Source: Serratia ureilytica
Lineage (GTDB): Bacteria > Pseudomonadota > Gammaproteobacteria > Enterobacterales > Enterobacteriaceae
Reading direction: 5' to 3'
DNA length: 64,000 nt
Assembly (NCBI RefSeq): GCF_013375155.1
Contig: NZ_JABXOF010000011.1
Location: 62,001-126,000, forward strand
The notes under the pieces are model-generated. The model made no database searches and was not told the DNA's origin. It was given only the letters and a program-made list of their open reading frames with translations. A program made the position numbers and the translations under genes. Position 1 is the first letter of the stretch. Each line of letters begins with the position of its first letter. Below, one piece after another: positions 50,000 to 57,157 of the stretch.

Positions 50000-50416
50000 A
50001 TGTACAGCGACAACGAGAAAAAGTTTTATATCATCCTCAACCGCAATCACGAACCGGCCACGCTGTTTAACGCCTCCTGCCATCTGACGGCAGGCATCAC
50101 CGATCTTATCGAGCAGCGCGAGTTTCACCATTATCCGAGCAGCCTCGACGGCGTCAGCGCCAATATGAGCCACTATCCGATCGTGATCCTGCAGGCCAAG
50201 AACAGTAGCCAGCTCAGCAACCTGATTCTGAAGTGCAAGGAAGAGGGCGTGTTGGCCAACTTCTTCACCACCACTATGCTGTCGCACTCCGCCGAGCAGC
50301 AGATCGCCGACACCGCCAACACCCCTTACGAGCAGCTGGATTTCGTGGCGGTGGCGCTCTACGGCGACACCGAACAGCTTAAACCGCTCACCAAGAAGTT
50401 CTCCGTCTACCGCTGA
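50000..50416 (+). CDS. DUF2000 family protein
   Basis: A 138-residue protein of the DUF2000 family, which shares the peptidyl-tRNA hydrolase II-type fold. The N-terminal strand-helix unit KKFYIILNRNHEPATLFNASCHLTAGI resembles the PTH2 active-site region, and SSQLSNLILKCKEEGVLANFFTTTMLSHS the middle strand. The ending FVAVALYGDTEQLKPLTKKFSVYR is typical of the family. Enzymatic activity is not shown. The ribosome binding site is AAGGAGAAG, and I used ATG 50000 rather than the in-frame 49964. Confidence 0.8.
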   Translation: MYSDNEKKFYIILNRNHEPATLFNASCHLTAGITDLIEQREFHHYPSSLDGVSANMSHYPIVILQAKNSSQLSNLILKCKEEGVLANFFTTTMLSHSAEQQIADTANTPYEQLDFVAVALYGDTEQLKPLTKKFSVYR

Positions 50417-50428
50417 AAACGCGGAATC

Positions 50429-50779
50429 TCAGACGCTGGCGCCGTCATAGGCGTGGATCTGTAACGCATCCAGCGCGACGTCAGGCACGCAGCGCAGGTT
50501 AACGGCGCACATCGCGGCGCCGTCCGGCGCGGTGCCGTAGGCAAAGGGCTGGGCTCCGCAGACTCGGCAGAACTGATGGCGGATCCGGTGCCGATTGAAG
50601 GTATAGGCGCTGAGTTGATCTTCACCGCTGCGCAGCGTGAAGGCCGCGAGGGGAAAGAACGACAGCAACAGCCCCTTGCGGCGGCAGATCGAGCAGTTGC
50701 AGCTGAGGGCTTCGGTCGGCAGTTCGGCGTCTACGGAGAAGGTGACGGCGCCGCAGTGGCAGCTTCCCTGGAATGACAT
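50429..50779 (-). CDS. GFA-family (CENP-V/GFA) zinc protein
   Basis: A 116-residue GFA-domain protein. The zinc ligands are in FQGSCHCGAVTF (CHC at residues 7-9), ALSCNCSICRRKGLLLSFF and FCRVCGAQPFAYG. This family includes S-(hydroxymethyl)glutathione synthase and many of unknown function; substrate is uncertain. It ends 13 bp after the convergent DUF2000 stop. Confidence 0.88.
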   Translation of the reverse strand: MSFQGSCHCGAVTFSVDAELPTEALSCNCSICRRKGLLLSFFPLAAFTLRSGEDQLSAYTFNRHRIRHQFCRVCGAQPFAYGTAPDGAAMCAVNLRCVPDVALDALQIHAYDGASV

Positions 50780-50920
50780 GGCGGTGATCCTGTGGCAGGA
50801 GGGCGGGTTTGCCCAGTATAGTGCAATTTATCGCCATTCGGCCGCGCCGGGCGCGGTTTCCTTAATAAATGCGCGGTTTTCTGGTAGGTTAAGGTTTAAC
50901 GTCATCAAAAGGAGATCGCG

Positions 50921-51130
50921 ATGTTAGAGCATTACTATCCGGCAAACATGGGCGCCGAACCGGTCACGGACGAACAGCACAAGCGGCTGGTGGCGGTGCA
51001 GGCGGCGCTGGAGCTTATCAAGGCTACGCTGTCAGACACCAACGATGGCAACGGCGTGGATTTCCAGCTGAAGGCGGCGGAGAAGCACATCGGCCCGATG
51101 GCCGACGCTATTCAGGAAGCCCTGAAGTAA
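50921..51130 (+). CDS. Small hypothetical protein
   Basis: A 69-residue, probably helical protein (MLEHYYPANMGAEPVTDEQH...). Two helices seem likely: residues 18-38 (QHKRLVAVQAALELIKATL) and 48-69 (DFQLKAAEKHIGPMADAIQ). I do not recognise it. It has AAAGGAGATCGCG as ribosome binding site and a strong terminator after the stop, so it is a real small gene. Confidence 0.7.
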   Translation: MLEHYYPANMGAEPVTDEQHKRLVAVQAALELIKATLSDTNDGNGVDFQLKAAEKHIGPMADAIQEALK

Positions 51131-51147
51131 CGGTTCGCCGTCACCTC

Positions 51148-51174
51148 AACCGCCCGTATCGGGCGGTTTTTTTT
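51148..51174 (+). terminator. Intrinsic terminator after the 69-residue ORF
   Basis: AACCGCCCG / CGGGCGGTT around TAT, followed by eight T (51167-51174). Confidence 0.94.
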
Positions 51175-51282
51175 GCGCCGATTACTGCGATTTTTTTAGC
51201 GGCGTATTGCCTTTTTCCCGGCTGGTGCCGTGAGCGGCGCGATCCTACTCTAGCGATCCGAGTCCTCATCAGGTGCACGCCC

Positions 51283-52356
51283 ATGTTTCCCTTCCGCGTA
51301 TTCTCTTTGTTAGTGCCGCAACGTCGGTGCGCCGCCCGGCTGGCCGGCATCGCACTGTTCATCGGCGGCGTTGTGCAGGCGCACGCGACGCAACGCATCG
51401 ACTTTTCGCCGGATCCCGCCGGCGCTTACCCAGAGGGCGTCGCCTGGAATGCGCGCGCCGGCGCGTTTTTGGTGTCTTCCCTGCGCGGCGGGCAACTTGG
51501 CCTGGTTTATCCCGATGGCCGCTATCGGCGTTTTTCCACCGGCAAGGGACTGATTACCACCTCCGGCATGCTGGTGGACACCGAGCGCAACCGGGTGCTG
51601 GTGTGCAATGAAGACGTAGGGGTGTCCCTCCACTCTTCGCCCGGCACGCGCAATCGCGTGGCGCAGGTGTTGGAATTTCGTCTCGATACCGGTGCGCTGC
51701 AGCAGGTGTACGATCTGTCTTCGTTAAGCCGTGGGCCGACGCTCGCCAACGATCTGGCGCTCGATGCGCAGGGCAATATCTACGTCACCGACAGCTTCCA
51801 GCCGCAGATTTACAAGATCGATCGGGCAACGGGCCAGGTGTCGATCCTGGTGCGCTCATCGCTTCTGCTGCCCGCCGAGACGCCTGCGGCTGCACAGGGC
51901 ACGCAGCCTTATCTCAACGGTATCGTGTATCACCCGGATGGCTACCTGATCGCGGCGGACTACACCCGCGGGCTGCTGTGGAAGGTGACGTTGGAGAACG
52001 CGCCGGCGGTCAGTGAAATCAGGTTGCCGCGGCGATTGAAAGGGCCCGATGGGCTGCGGCTCAAAAACGCCAACGAATTGGTGATCGTACAGTCTTATCC
52101 GGGGAGAACAGGGGGCATGTCCGGTGACGTGTCGCTGCTCTCCTCGACGGACGGCTGGGCCAGCGCGCATATCGTCGCCGTTGCCGTGCCGCCGGGGCTG
52201 GATGGGCCGACCGGCGCCGCGCTGCGCGATGGCGAGGTGTGGGTGGTCAACTCGCGTTACCCCAAACTTTTTGCCGACGTCGCTCAGGCGGAAAGCGTCA
52301 AGCGCTTCAGCATCGTCAAGGTGGCGTTCGCACCGCCCGCAGCGGATGGCCGCTGA
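51283..52356 (+). CDS. SMP-30/strictosidine synthase-type beta-propeller protein
   Basis: A 357-residue exported protein. A basic N-terminus and hydrophobic segment (CAARLAGIALFIGGVVQAHA) form a signal peptide ending near residue 37. The mature part is a six-bladed propeller of the SMP-30/LRE type: YPEGVAWNARAGAFLVSSLRGGQLGLV, TLANDLALDAQGNIYVTDSFQPQIYKID, QPYLNGIVYHPDGYLIAADYTRGLLWKV and GPDGLRLKNANELVIVQS. These resemble lactonases, but metal-ligand positions are not all clear, so activity is uncertain. It precedes the qnr gene by 75 bp. Confidence 0.85.
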   Translation: MFPFRVFSLLVPQRRCAARLAGIALFIGGVVQAHATQRIDFSPDPAGAYPEGVAWNARAGAFLVSSLRGGQLGLVYPDGRYRRFSTGKGLITTSGMLVDTERNRVLVCNEDVGVSLHSSPGTRNRVAQVLEFRLDTGALQQVYDLSSLSRGPTLANDLALDAQGNIYVTDSFQPQIYKIDRATGQVSILVRSSLLLPAETPAAAQGTQPYLNGIVYHPDGYLIAADYTRGLLWKVTLENAPAVSEIRLPRRLKGPDGLRLKNANELVIVQSYPGRTGGMSGDVSLLSSTDGWASAHIVAVAVPPGLDGPTGAALRDGEVWVVNSRYPKLFADVAQAESVKRFSIVKVAFAPPAADGR

Positions 52357-52405
52357 GCGACGGCGGTTGCCAACCGCGCCGGAATAGGATTAAATGCTGC
52401 ACTGA

Positions 52406-52421
52406 CTGTATAAATAAACAG
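52406..52421 (+). promoter_or_regulatory. LexA (SOS) box upstream of qnr gene
   Basis: CTGT-N8-ACAG is a perfect match to the LexA consensus, ten bases before the ATG, with TATAAA inside it as a possible -10. Plasmid and chromosomal qnrB genes are known to be LexA-repressed and induced by DNA damage and ciprofloxacin; this site predicts the same. Confidence 0.9.
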
Positions 52422-52431
52422 GGGTGTTGCA

Positions 52432-53076
52432 ATGAGCCTGGCGCTAAAGGGTGAGAAGATCGCGCGTAACCGCTTTACCGGCGAAAAAATTGAAAACGGC
52501 AGCTTTATGCTGTGTGATTTTTCGGGCGCCGATCTGACCGGCACCGAATTCATCGGCTGTCAATTTTACGATCGCGAGAGCCGACAGGGCGGTAACTTCA
52601 GCCGCGCAATCCTGAAAGACGCGAGTTTTAGAAGCTGCGATTTATCGATGGCCGATTTCCGCCACGTTGACGCATTGGGGTTGGAGATCCGCGAATGTCG
52701 CGCGCAGGGAGCAGATTTTCGCGGCGCCAGCTTTATGAATATGATCACCAGCCGCACCTGGTTTTGCAGCGCCTATATCACCAAGAGCAACCTGAGCTAC
52801 GCCAATTTTGCCAAAGTGGTGTTGGAGAAATGCGAGCTGTGGGAAAACCGTTGGCACGGCGCGCAGGTGCTCGGCGCCAGCTTCAGCGGCTCCGATCTGT
52901 CCGGCGGCGAATTCTCCGGTTTTGACTGGCGCGCCGCCGATGTCACCCAGTGCGATCTGAGCAACGCGGAACTGGGCGAGTTGGATTTGCGCACCACCGA
53001 TCTGCAGGGCGTTAAAATGGACAGTCACCAGGCCGCTCAACTGCTGGAGCGGCTGGGGATCGCAATCATCGGCTGA
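52432..53076 (+). CDS. qnr: Chromosomal Qnr pentapeptide-repeat protein (Smaqnr)
   Basis: A 214-residue protein made almost only of pentapeptide repeats (A(D/N)LXX-type) forming a right-handed quadrilateral helix. It is close to QnrB across its length, for example RNRFTGEKIEN, DFSGADLTGTEFIGCQFYDRES, RAQGADFRGASFMNMI and SYANFAKVVLEKCELWENRW. The repeats are interrupted by the loops found in QnrB near residues 46 and 102-113. Qnr protein binds gyrase and topoisomerase IV and lowers quinolone susceptibility. I match it to Smaqnr, the chromosomal gene reported for S. marcescens. It is under a LexA box. Its end overlaps the convergent LysE gene by 11 bp. Confidence 0.93.
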   Translation: MSLALKGEKIARNRFTGEKIENGSFMLCDFSGADLTGTEFIGCQFYDRESRQGGNFSRAILKDASFRSCDLSMADFRHVDALGLEIRECRAQGADFRGASFMNMITSRTWFCSAYITKSNLSYANFAKVVLEKCELWENRWHGAQVLGASFSGSDLSGGEFSGFDWRAADVTQCDLSNAELGELDLRTTDLQGVKMDSHQAAQLLERLGIAIIG

Positions 53077-53689
53077 AGAGCTGCCTGATGCCCAGGCTGA
53101 TGATCAGCACGCCGCAGGCGCGATCGATCCAGGCTTTACTGCGTCGGTAGGCGCTGGCGATCGGCGCGTGCGACAGCACCAGCGCCACCAGGCCATACCA
53201 CAGGCTAGCGACTACCGCGACCTCCAGCAGCATGGCGGCGAAGGTGGGCATGGAGACATGGGCAGGCGCCGCCGACGAAAACACCGCGGCGTAAAAGGCG
53301 ACGGATTTGGGGTTGGCGATGTTGGTGGCGACCCCTTGCAAGAATGCCGATCTGAAGCCGGAGTTCACCCCACCCGCCGCGCCGACAACCCCTGAGCCGG
53401 GAGCTGCATGGGCGATCAGCCGATAACCGAACCAAATCAAATAACCTGCGCCGGCCACTTTTACCGCCAGCGCCAGCCAAGGGAACAGGGTGAAAATCAT
53501 GCCGACGCCGAGCAGGGCGCTGCTCGCCCAGAACAGGTTGACCAAGACAATACCTGCCACCAGAGCGAAAGCCTCGCTGCGGCGCGCGGAAACGGCTTTG
53601 TGTGCAACGGCGACAAAGTTGGGGCCGGGGATCACCACGCCGACAATATACACGGTGAAGACGGCGAGCACGGCTGGCATATCAATCAT
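53066..53689 (-). CDS. LysE/RhtB-family amino-acid exporter
   Basis: A 207-residue membrane protein with about six helices. The family start VFTVYIVGVVIPGPNFVAVAHKAVSARRSEAFALVAGIVLVN (near residues 10-50) with the GPNF motif and the ATNIANPKSVAFYAAVFSS block (near 120) are typical of LysE/RhtB exporters of amino acids such as homoserine or threonine. The exact substrate is not clear. Its 3' end overlaps the qnr gene by 11 bp on the opposite strand. Confidence 0.9.
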   Translation of the reverse strand: MIDMPAVLAVFTVYIVGVVIPGPNFVAVAHKAVSARRSEAFALVAGIVLVNLFWASSALLGVGMIFTLFPWLALAVKVAGAGYLIWFGYRLIAHAAPGSGVVGAAGGVNSGFRSAFLQGVATNIANPKSVAFYAAVFSSAAPAHVSMPTFAAMLLEVAVVASLWYGLVALVLSHAPIASAYRRSKAWIDRACGVLIISLGIRQLFSR

Positions 53690-53850
53690 CGGTTAACGGC
53701 CTGTAAGAAGGGGGAACCTAGTTCTATAATGAATCGCCGGTATGATCCAGCAGTGCGAAAAAATTTTTTCATAGGCCGTTAGCGGCAGATGTAGGCGGTG
53801 CTTTGCGGTAATAAATTTATGAGGCAGATGAATATAATTTAAAATATATC

Positions 53851-53880
53851 TTGCTTAAATAATTTAGCTGTGTGTAAATA
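53851..53880 (+). promoter_or_regulatory. Cold-shock gene promoter
   Basis: TTGCTT (53851-53856), 18-bp spacer, TAAATA (53875-53880), with AT-rich sequence upstream. The start site would be near 53888, giving a leader of about 175 nt; cspA of E. coli has 159 nt. Confidence 0.55.
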
Positions 53881-53892
53881 GCGTCATCGGTT

Positions 53893-53903
53893 TGTAGTAC
53901 AGA
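53893..53903 (+). promoter_or_regulatory. Cold box in the csp leader
   Basis: TGTAGTACAGA matches 9 of 11 positions of the E. coli cold box TGACGTACAGA and lies at the start of the leader, where cspA, cspB and cspG carry it. The leader is known in that family to act as a temperature-responsive RNA and to be autoregulated through the cold box. Confidence 0.8.
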
Positions 53904-54063
53904 CCTTATGAAAGCAGTTTTAGTAAAGCAGTTCTCAGTATTAGCGATATCCCTCAGATACCTCTTCTTCCGCGAATTCTCTTCTCTAGTGCCCCATAAG
54001 TTTCCAATAAAAACAGACCTCTATCGCCCTATGGCGTCGCAAAAATATAAAGGAAATATCTCT

Positions 54064-54276
54064 ATGTCCAATAAAATGACGGGTTTGGTAAAATGGTTTG
54101 ATGCAGGTAAAGGCTTTGGCTTTATCACCCCGGCAGACGGCGGCAAAGACGTGTTCGTACACTTCTCCGCTATCCAGAGCAACGATTTCAAAACGCTGGA
54201 CGAAGGCCAACAGGTTGAGTTCACTATCGAAAATGGCATGAAGGGGCCTTCTGCCGGCAACGTGGTCGCGTTATAA
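54064..54276 (+). CDS. CspA-family cold-shock protein
   Basis: A 70-residue single cold-shock (OB-fold) domain. [27 protein letters not shown] carries RNP1 (KGFGFI) and DVFVHFSAI carries RNP2. It is closest to the CspA/CspB/CspG group: the first 12 residues equal those of CspB and CspG of E. coli. Usually N at position 13 is D here. The protein binds single-stranded RNA and melts structures at low temperature. ATG 54064 follows AAAGGAAATATCTCT; the leader has a cold box, so cold induction is expected. Confidence 0.93.
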   Translation: MSNKMTGLVKWFDAGKGFGFITPADGGKDVFVHFSAIQSNDFKTLDEGQQVEFTIENGMKGPSAGNVVAL

Positions 54277-54360
54277 TTTTCGGCCGAGGTGCAATTTCTT
54301 ACGACAGCGATGATGGTTTAAGCCGGAGCAGTTAAGCAATGAAATCCTCAGCCTGAATAA

Positions 54361-54386
54361 ACTCCGGGTTCGCCCGGAGTCTTTCT
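54361..54386 (+). terminator. Intrinsic terminator after csp gene
   Basis: ACTCCGGG / CCCGGAGT around TTCG, followed by CTTTCT. It lies 84 bp after the csp stop and five bases before the tRNA-like element. Confidence 0.85.
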
Positions 54387-54390
54387 CGAT

Positions 54391-54469
54391 ACGTCATTAG
54401 CTCAGCAGGAAGAGCGGCAGCGAAATTATTCGTTGGCGGACTGGGGTTCGATTCCTCGATGACGTTCCA
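54391..54469 (+). tRNA. tRNA-like element with abnormal anticodon arm (pseudo-tRNA or novel RNA)
   Basis: A 79-nt element. Acceptor stem ACGTCAT (54391-54397) pairs perfectly with ATGACGT (54459-54465), then T and an encoded CCA (54467-54469). TA at positions 8-9 is followed by D stem GCTC / GAGC with an eight-base loop that contains GG. The T arm is TGGGG / CCTCG (54442-54446 and 54454-54458, with two wobble pairs) around TTCGATT. The anticodon arm does not fit: CAGCG / CGTTG leaves an eight-base loop, or the stem extends to seven pairs with a four-base loop, and two bases instead of one precede it. No anticodon can be assigned. It is degenerate or a tRNA mimic. Confidence 0.6.
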
Positions 54470-54487
54470 ATAATTAATGATTATTGG
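54467..54487 (+). repeat. 8-bp inverted repeat at the end of the tRNA-like element
   Basis: CCAATAAT (54467-54474) and ATTATTGG (54480-54487) flank TAATG. The left arm includes the CCA end of the tRNA-like element, so the two structures compete. Confidence 0.6.
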
Positions 54488-54548
54488 CAACAGAAAAACA
54501 GATTGCCGCAGAATTAATAACGCCGCGTTTCCGTCTATTTTTCTGTTG
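54488..54548 (+). repeat. 11-bp inverted repeat CAACAGAAAAA / TTTTTCTGTTG
   Basis: Arms at 54488-54498 and 54538-54548 pair perfectly around a 39-base loop. Together with the preceding hairpin and the terminator at 54646-54670 they suggest a structured non-coding transcript. Confidence 0.55.
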
Positions 54549-54645
54549 TGAAAAAGTCGCGCTTAGGCTGCGTAATGTTGGAGTGTGGGATGGACGCTTA
54601 CGCCATAACATGACAGCCGGGAAAGTCACCGGCACACGATTAATA

Positions 54646-54670
54646 GCCCCGGCCTTGGCCGGGGTTTTTT
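54646..54670 (+). terminator. Strong intrinsic terminator with no coding gene upstream
   Basis: CCCCGGC / GCCGGGG around CTTG, followed by six T. It works on the plus strand only; the nearest upstream plus-strand gene already has its own terminator at 54361. It therefore ends an unannotated transcript, or read-through from csp. Confidence 0.9.
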
Positions 54671-54682
54671 ATGCCCGCGATC

Positions 54683-55360
54683 TTAACGCTGCGAGTCCAG
54701 CAGTTCGTTATTTTTCACCACGTCCTGCGCCTTGAGGTAGCTCTCGATCAGCAGCTGATAGGCCGGGAAGATTTTGGTGTAGACCTCGGCCCACTGCTGA
54801 GCGTCGGCGCGATTCCAGCTGCCCTGCAGCTCGGAGGCGACGCCGGCGGTGTCGATCGGCACCACGCCCGCCTGTACCACGCGCGCCAGGGTAATTTCCT
54901 GCGCCATTTTCGAGTAGGTGCCGGAGGCGTCGATTACCGCGAAGACCTTATAGCCTTCGGCCACCGCGCTGATGGACGGAAAGGCCATGCAGACGCTGGT
55001 GATGGTGCCGGCGATGATCAGGGTTTTGCGGCCGGTGGCTTTGACCGCCGCCACGAAGTCCGGGTTGTCCCAGGCGTTGATTTCCCCTTTACGGGCGACG
55101 TATTGCGCGTGCGGCGCATTCTGGTGAATTTCCGGGATCAGCGGGCCGTTGGGGCCCTGCGGCACCGAGGCGGTGGTGATCACCGGCAGTTTGCTGAGGG
55201 TGGCGATGCTGGCGAGGGCGGCGGCGCGAGCACGCAGTTCGGTCATCGGCATATCGGCGACGGTCTGAAACAGACCGCTCTGGTGGTCGATCAGGAGCAT
55301 GACCGCGTCATTAGCATCAATAACAGGACGCTGGCCGTTGAAGTTGGCTGGAGTGCTCAT
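54683..55360 (-). CDS. Isochorismatase-family hydrolase (YcaC-like)
   Basis: A 225-residue cysteine hydrolase. The triad is visible as Asp in [12 protein letters not shown] (near residue 25), Lys in [15 protein letters not shown] (near 91) and Cys in [13 protein letters not shown] (near 125). It is similar to YcaC, an octameric hydrolase of unknown substrate; the fold also covers nicotinamidases and biuret hydrolases. I chose ATG 55360 after AAAAGGAAAACACC; the longer frame adds 85 residues without a match. Confidence 0.88.
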   Translation of the reverse strand: MSTPANFNGQRPVIDANDAVMLLIDHQSGLFQTVADMPMTELRARAAALASIATLSKLPVITTASVPQGPNGPLIPEIHQNAPHAQYVARKGEINAWDNPDFVAAVKATGRKTLIIAGTITSVCMAFPSISAVAEGYKVFAVIDASGTYSKMAQEITLARVVQAGVVPIDTAGVASELQGSWNRADAQQWAEVYTKIFPAYQLLIESYLKAQDVVKNNELLDSQR

Positions 55361-55613
55361 GGTGTTTTCCTTTTCTCGTCGTGAGGTCAGTGGGTATCTT
55401 CTTTGATTGATAAGGCTGAAACTCAGCACTTGCCTACAGTGTAGGGAGAGGAGAGAAATCCGGTAGAGCCTAAAGCCGGGATGCATCGTTCCATAAATGG
55501 AACGACACTGCAGCAGGCGCGGGGGCCGGCGCTGGGCTAAACTTAAGGTGCATGAGAAACATGCGGCAAGGAACGCCATCCTGTTCATGGGTTTGACGCG
55601 GAGGGCCGCCGTC

Positions 55614-56042
55614 ATGGCTTATCAGCATATCGTTGTCGCCACGGATCTCAGCGAAGACGCCGAGTTCCTGTTGGGCAAGGGCGCCAGGTTGGCCGCCGCG
55701 CTCCAGGCCAAACTTTCACTGATTTATATCGATATTCACCGCGCCGGTTATTATGTCGATCTGGGCGTGGGAGATTACAACTACACCGATCGCACGTTTT
55801 CGGAGCGGGTGAAGAATATGCTCAATGCGATCAAAGGGCAGTCTTCCTATCCGGTGGAAGAGGTGATCGTCAGCCGTGGCGCATTGACGGAAGAGCTGAA
55901 TCGGGTGGCGAAGGAAAAAGGGTTCGATCTGGTGATCTTCGGCCATCACCACGATGTCTGGAGCCGGCTGGTTTCTTCGGCGCGTCAGGCGATCAATGAG
56001 TTGAACGTCGATCTGCTGGTGATCCCGATCGAGAAAAAATAG
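55614..56042 (+). CDS. Universal stress protein, UspA type
   Basis: A 142-residue UspA-family protein. It starts [26 protein letters not shown] and has [28 protein letters not shown] in the middle. The end is [39 protein letters not shown], near UspA of E. coli (GHHQDFWSKLMSSARQLI). The ATP-loop motif G-2X-G-9X-G(S/T) is absent, so it belongs to the non-nucleotide-binding UspA class. GGAGGG precedes the start. It is divergent from the isochorismatase-like gene and ends in a terminator. Confidence 0.9.
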   Translation: MAYQHIVVATDLSEDAEFLLGKGARLAAALQAKLSLIYIDIHRAGYYVDLGVGDYNYTDRTFSERVKNMLNAIKGQSSYPVEEVIVSRGALTEELNRVAKEKGFDLVIFGHHHDVWSRLVSSARQAINELNVDLLVIPIEKK

Positions 56043-56356
56043 TCGCGGCCGCCGGCGAGCGGCTGCTTTTTTCATTCGCATCGCTTATCTCTGAGCGGCC
56101 ATAACCGTCTATCCGCAATAATCCCGCTTGCTGACAATCCGCCAGGAAAATAGTGACTGTCCGCAATTTTATTATCTCCATCAATATGTTGGCCAAAATC
56201 CGATAAAGATTAACTCAGCGCATTGAAATGACTCACATACCTCCTTTTGGTTAATAAACCGCACGTTTTGACTGGCTCTCAGGGAGCCTGCGTCTTATCC
56301 TCGGGGCAATGAGATTTGTATGACTTATATAAATGCGTTTACATGGAGGAGGTCTC
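56043..56356. other. Intergenic region upstream of the butanediol dehydrogenase gene
   Basis: After the terminator, about 280 bp of AT-rich sequence have no supported gene. A TATAAA at 56328-56333 is a possible -10, but no good -35 is at the right distance. GGAGGAGG (56346-56353) is the ribosome binding site of the gene at 56357. Confidence 0.5.
56045..56072 (+). terminator. Intrinsic terminator after the UspA-type gene
   Basis: GCGGCCG / CGGCTGC (one wobble pair) with an eight-base loop, followed by TTTTTT. Confidence 0.85.
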
Positions 56357-57112
56357 ATGCGTTTTGACAATAAAGTCGTGGTTATCACCGGTGCGGGCAA
56401 TGGCATGGGGGAAGCGGCGGCGCGGCGTTTCTCCGCCGAGGGCGCCATTGTGGTGCTGGCCGACTGGGCCAAGGAAGCGGTAGACAAGGTCGCCGCTTCG
56501 CTGCCGAAGGGCCGGGCGATGGCGGTACATATCGACGTGTCCGATCACGTCGCGGTTGAAAAAATGATGAACGAGGTGGCGGAAAAACTGGGCCGCATCG
56601 ACGTCCTGCTGAACAACGCCGGCGTACACGTGGCGGGCAGCGTGCTGGAAACCAGCGTCGACGACTGGCGCCGCATCGCCGGGGTCGATATCGACGGCGT
56701 GGTGTTCTGCTCCAAATTCGCCTTGCCGCACCTGCTGAAGACCAAAGGTTGTATCGTCAATACCGCGTCGGTGTCCGGCCTGGGCGGCGACTGGGGCGCG
56801 GCCTATTACTGCGCGGCGAAAGGCGCGGTGGTTAACCTGACGCGCGCCATGGCGCTGGATCACGGCGGTGACGGCGTGCGCATCAACTCGGTCTGCCCGA
56901 GCCTGGTCAAAACCAACATGACCAACGGCTGGCCGCAGGAGATCCGCGACAAGTTCAATGAGCGCATCGCGCTGGGGCGTGCGGCGGAGCCGGAAGAAGT
57001 GGCGGCGGTGATGGCGTTTCTGGCCAGCGACGACGCCAGCTTTATCAATGGCGCCAACATTCCGGTCGATGGCGGGGCGACCGCCTCGGACGGCCAACCG
57101 AAGATCGTCTAA
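56357..57112 (+). CDS. slaC: meso-2,3-butanediol / acetoin dehydrogenase (SDR)
   Basis: A 251-residue classical short-chain dehydrogenase. The NAD site GAGNGMG is in VVVITGAGNGMGEAA (near residue 12) and LADWAKEA follows as the acidic NAD(H) selector. The catalytic Ser is in IVNTASVSGLGGD (near 139) and the YxxxK pair in AAYYCAAKGAV (near 152-156). I recognise the protein as the S. marcescens enzyme that interconverts acetoin and 2,3-butanediol, the last step of its neutral fermentation. The genes for acetolactate synthase and decarboxylase are not in the window. The start is ATG 56357, after GGAGGAGG. Confidence 0.85.
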   Translation: MRFDNKVVVITGAGNGMGEAAARRFSAEGAIVVLADWAKEAVDKVAASLPKGRAMAVHIDVSDHVAVEKMMNEVAEKLGRIDVLLNNAGVHVAGSVLETSVDDWRRIAGVDIDGVVFCSKFALPHLLKTKGCIVNTASVSGLGGDWGAAYYCAAKGAVVNLTRAMALDHGGDGVRINSVCPSLVKTNMTNGWPQEIRDKFNERIALGRAAEPEEVAAVMAFLASDDASFINGANIPVDGGATASDGQPKIV

Positions 57113-57123
57113 GCGTTAATGCG

Positions 57124-57157
57124 CAGGCCCGGCCATCATGACCGGGCCTGTTGTTTT
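57124..57157. terminator. Terminator between slaC and puuB
   Basis: CAGGCCCGG / CCGGGCCTG (9 bp) around CCATCATGA, followed by TTGTTTT on the plus strand. It separates the convergent genes. Confidence 0.9.

Larger units (their letters stand above)
53690..54063 (+). other. Region containing the cold-shock gene promoter and 5' leader
   Basis: No protein gene is supported in these 374 bp. The first third is AT-rich and includes an UP-element-like stretch (about 53829-53850). The remaining 160 nt form the mRNA leader of the cold-shock gene. A frame running from 53908 into the gene is leader, not extra protein. Confidence 0.7.
54277..54682 (+). other. Region after the cold-shock gene with tRNA-like element
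   Basis: No protein gene is supported in 406 bp. It holds the csp terminator (54361-54386), a tRNA-like element (54391-54469), two further inverted repeats, and a strong plus-strand terminator (54646-54670). A frame at 54484-54735 has no ribosome binding site and crosses the terminator, so I reject it as a gene. Confidence 0.6.

Noticed and set aside
54484-54735. An 83-codon frame after the tRNA-like element
   Set aside because: No ribosome binding site, and it runs through a strong intrinsic terminator into the antisense of the next gene.
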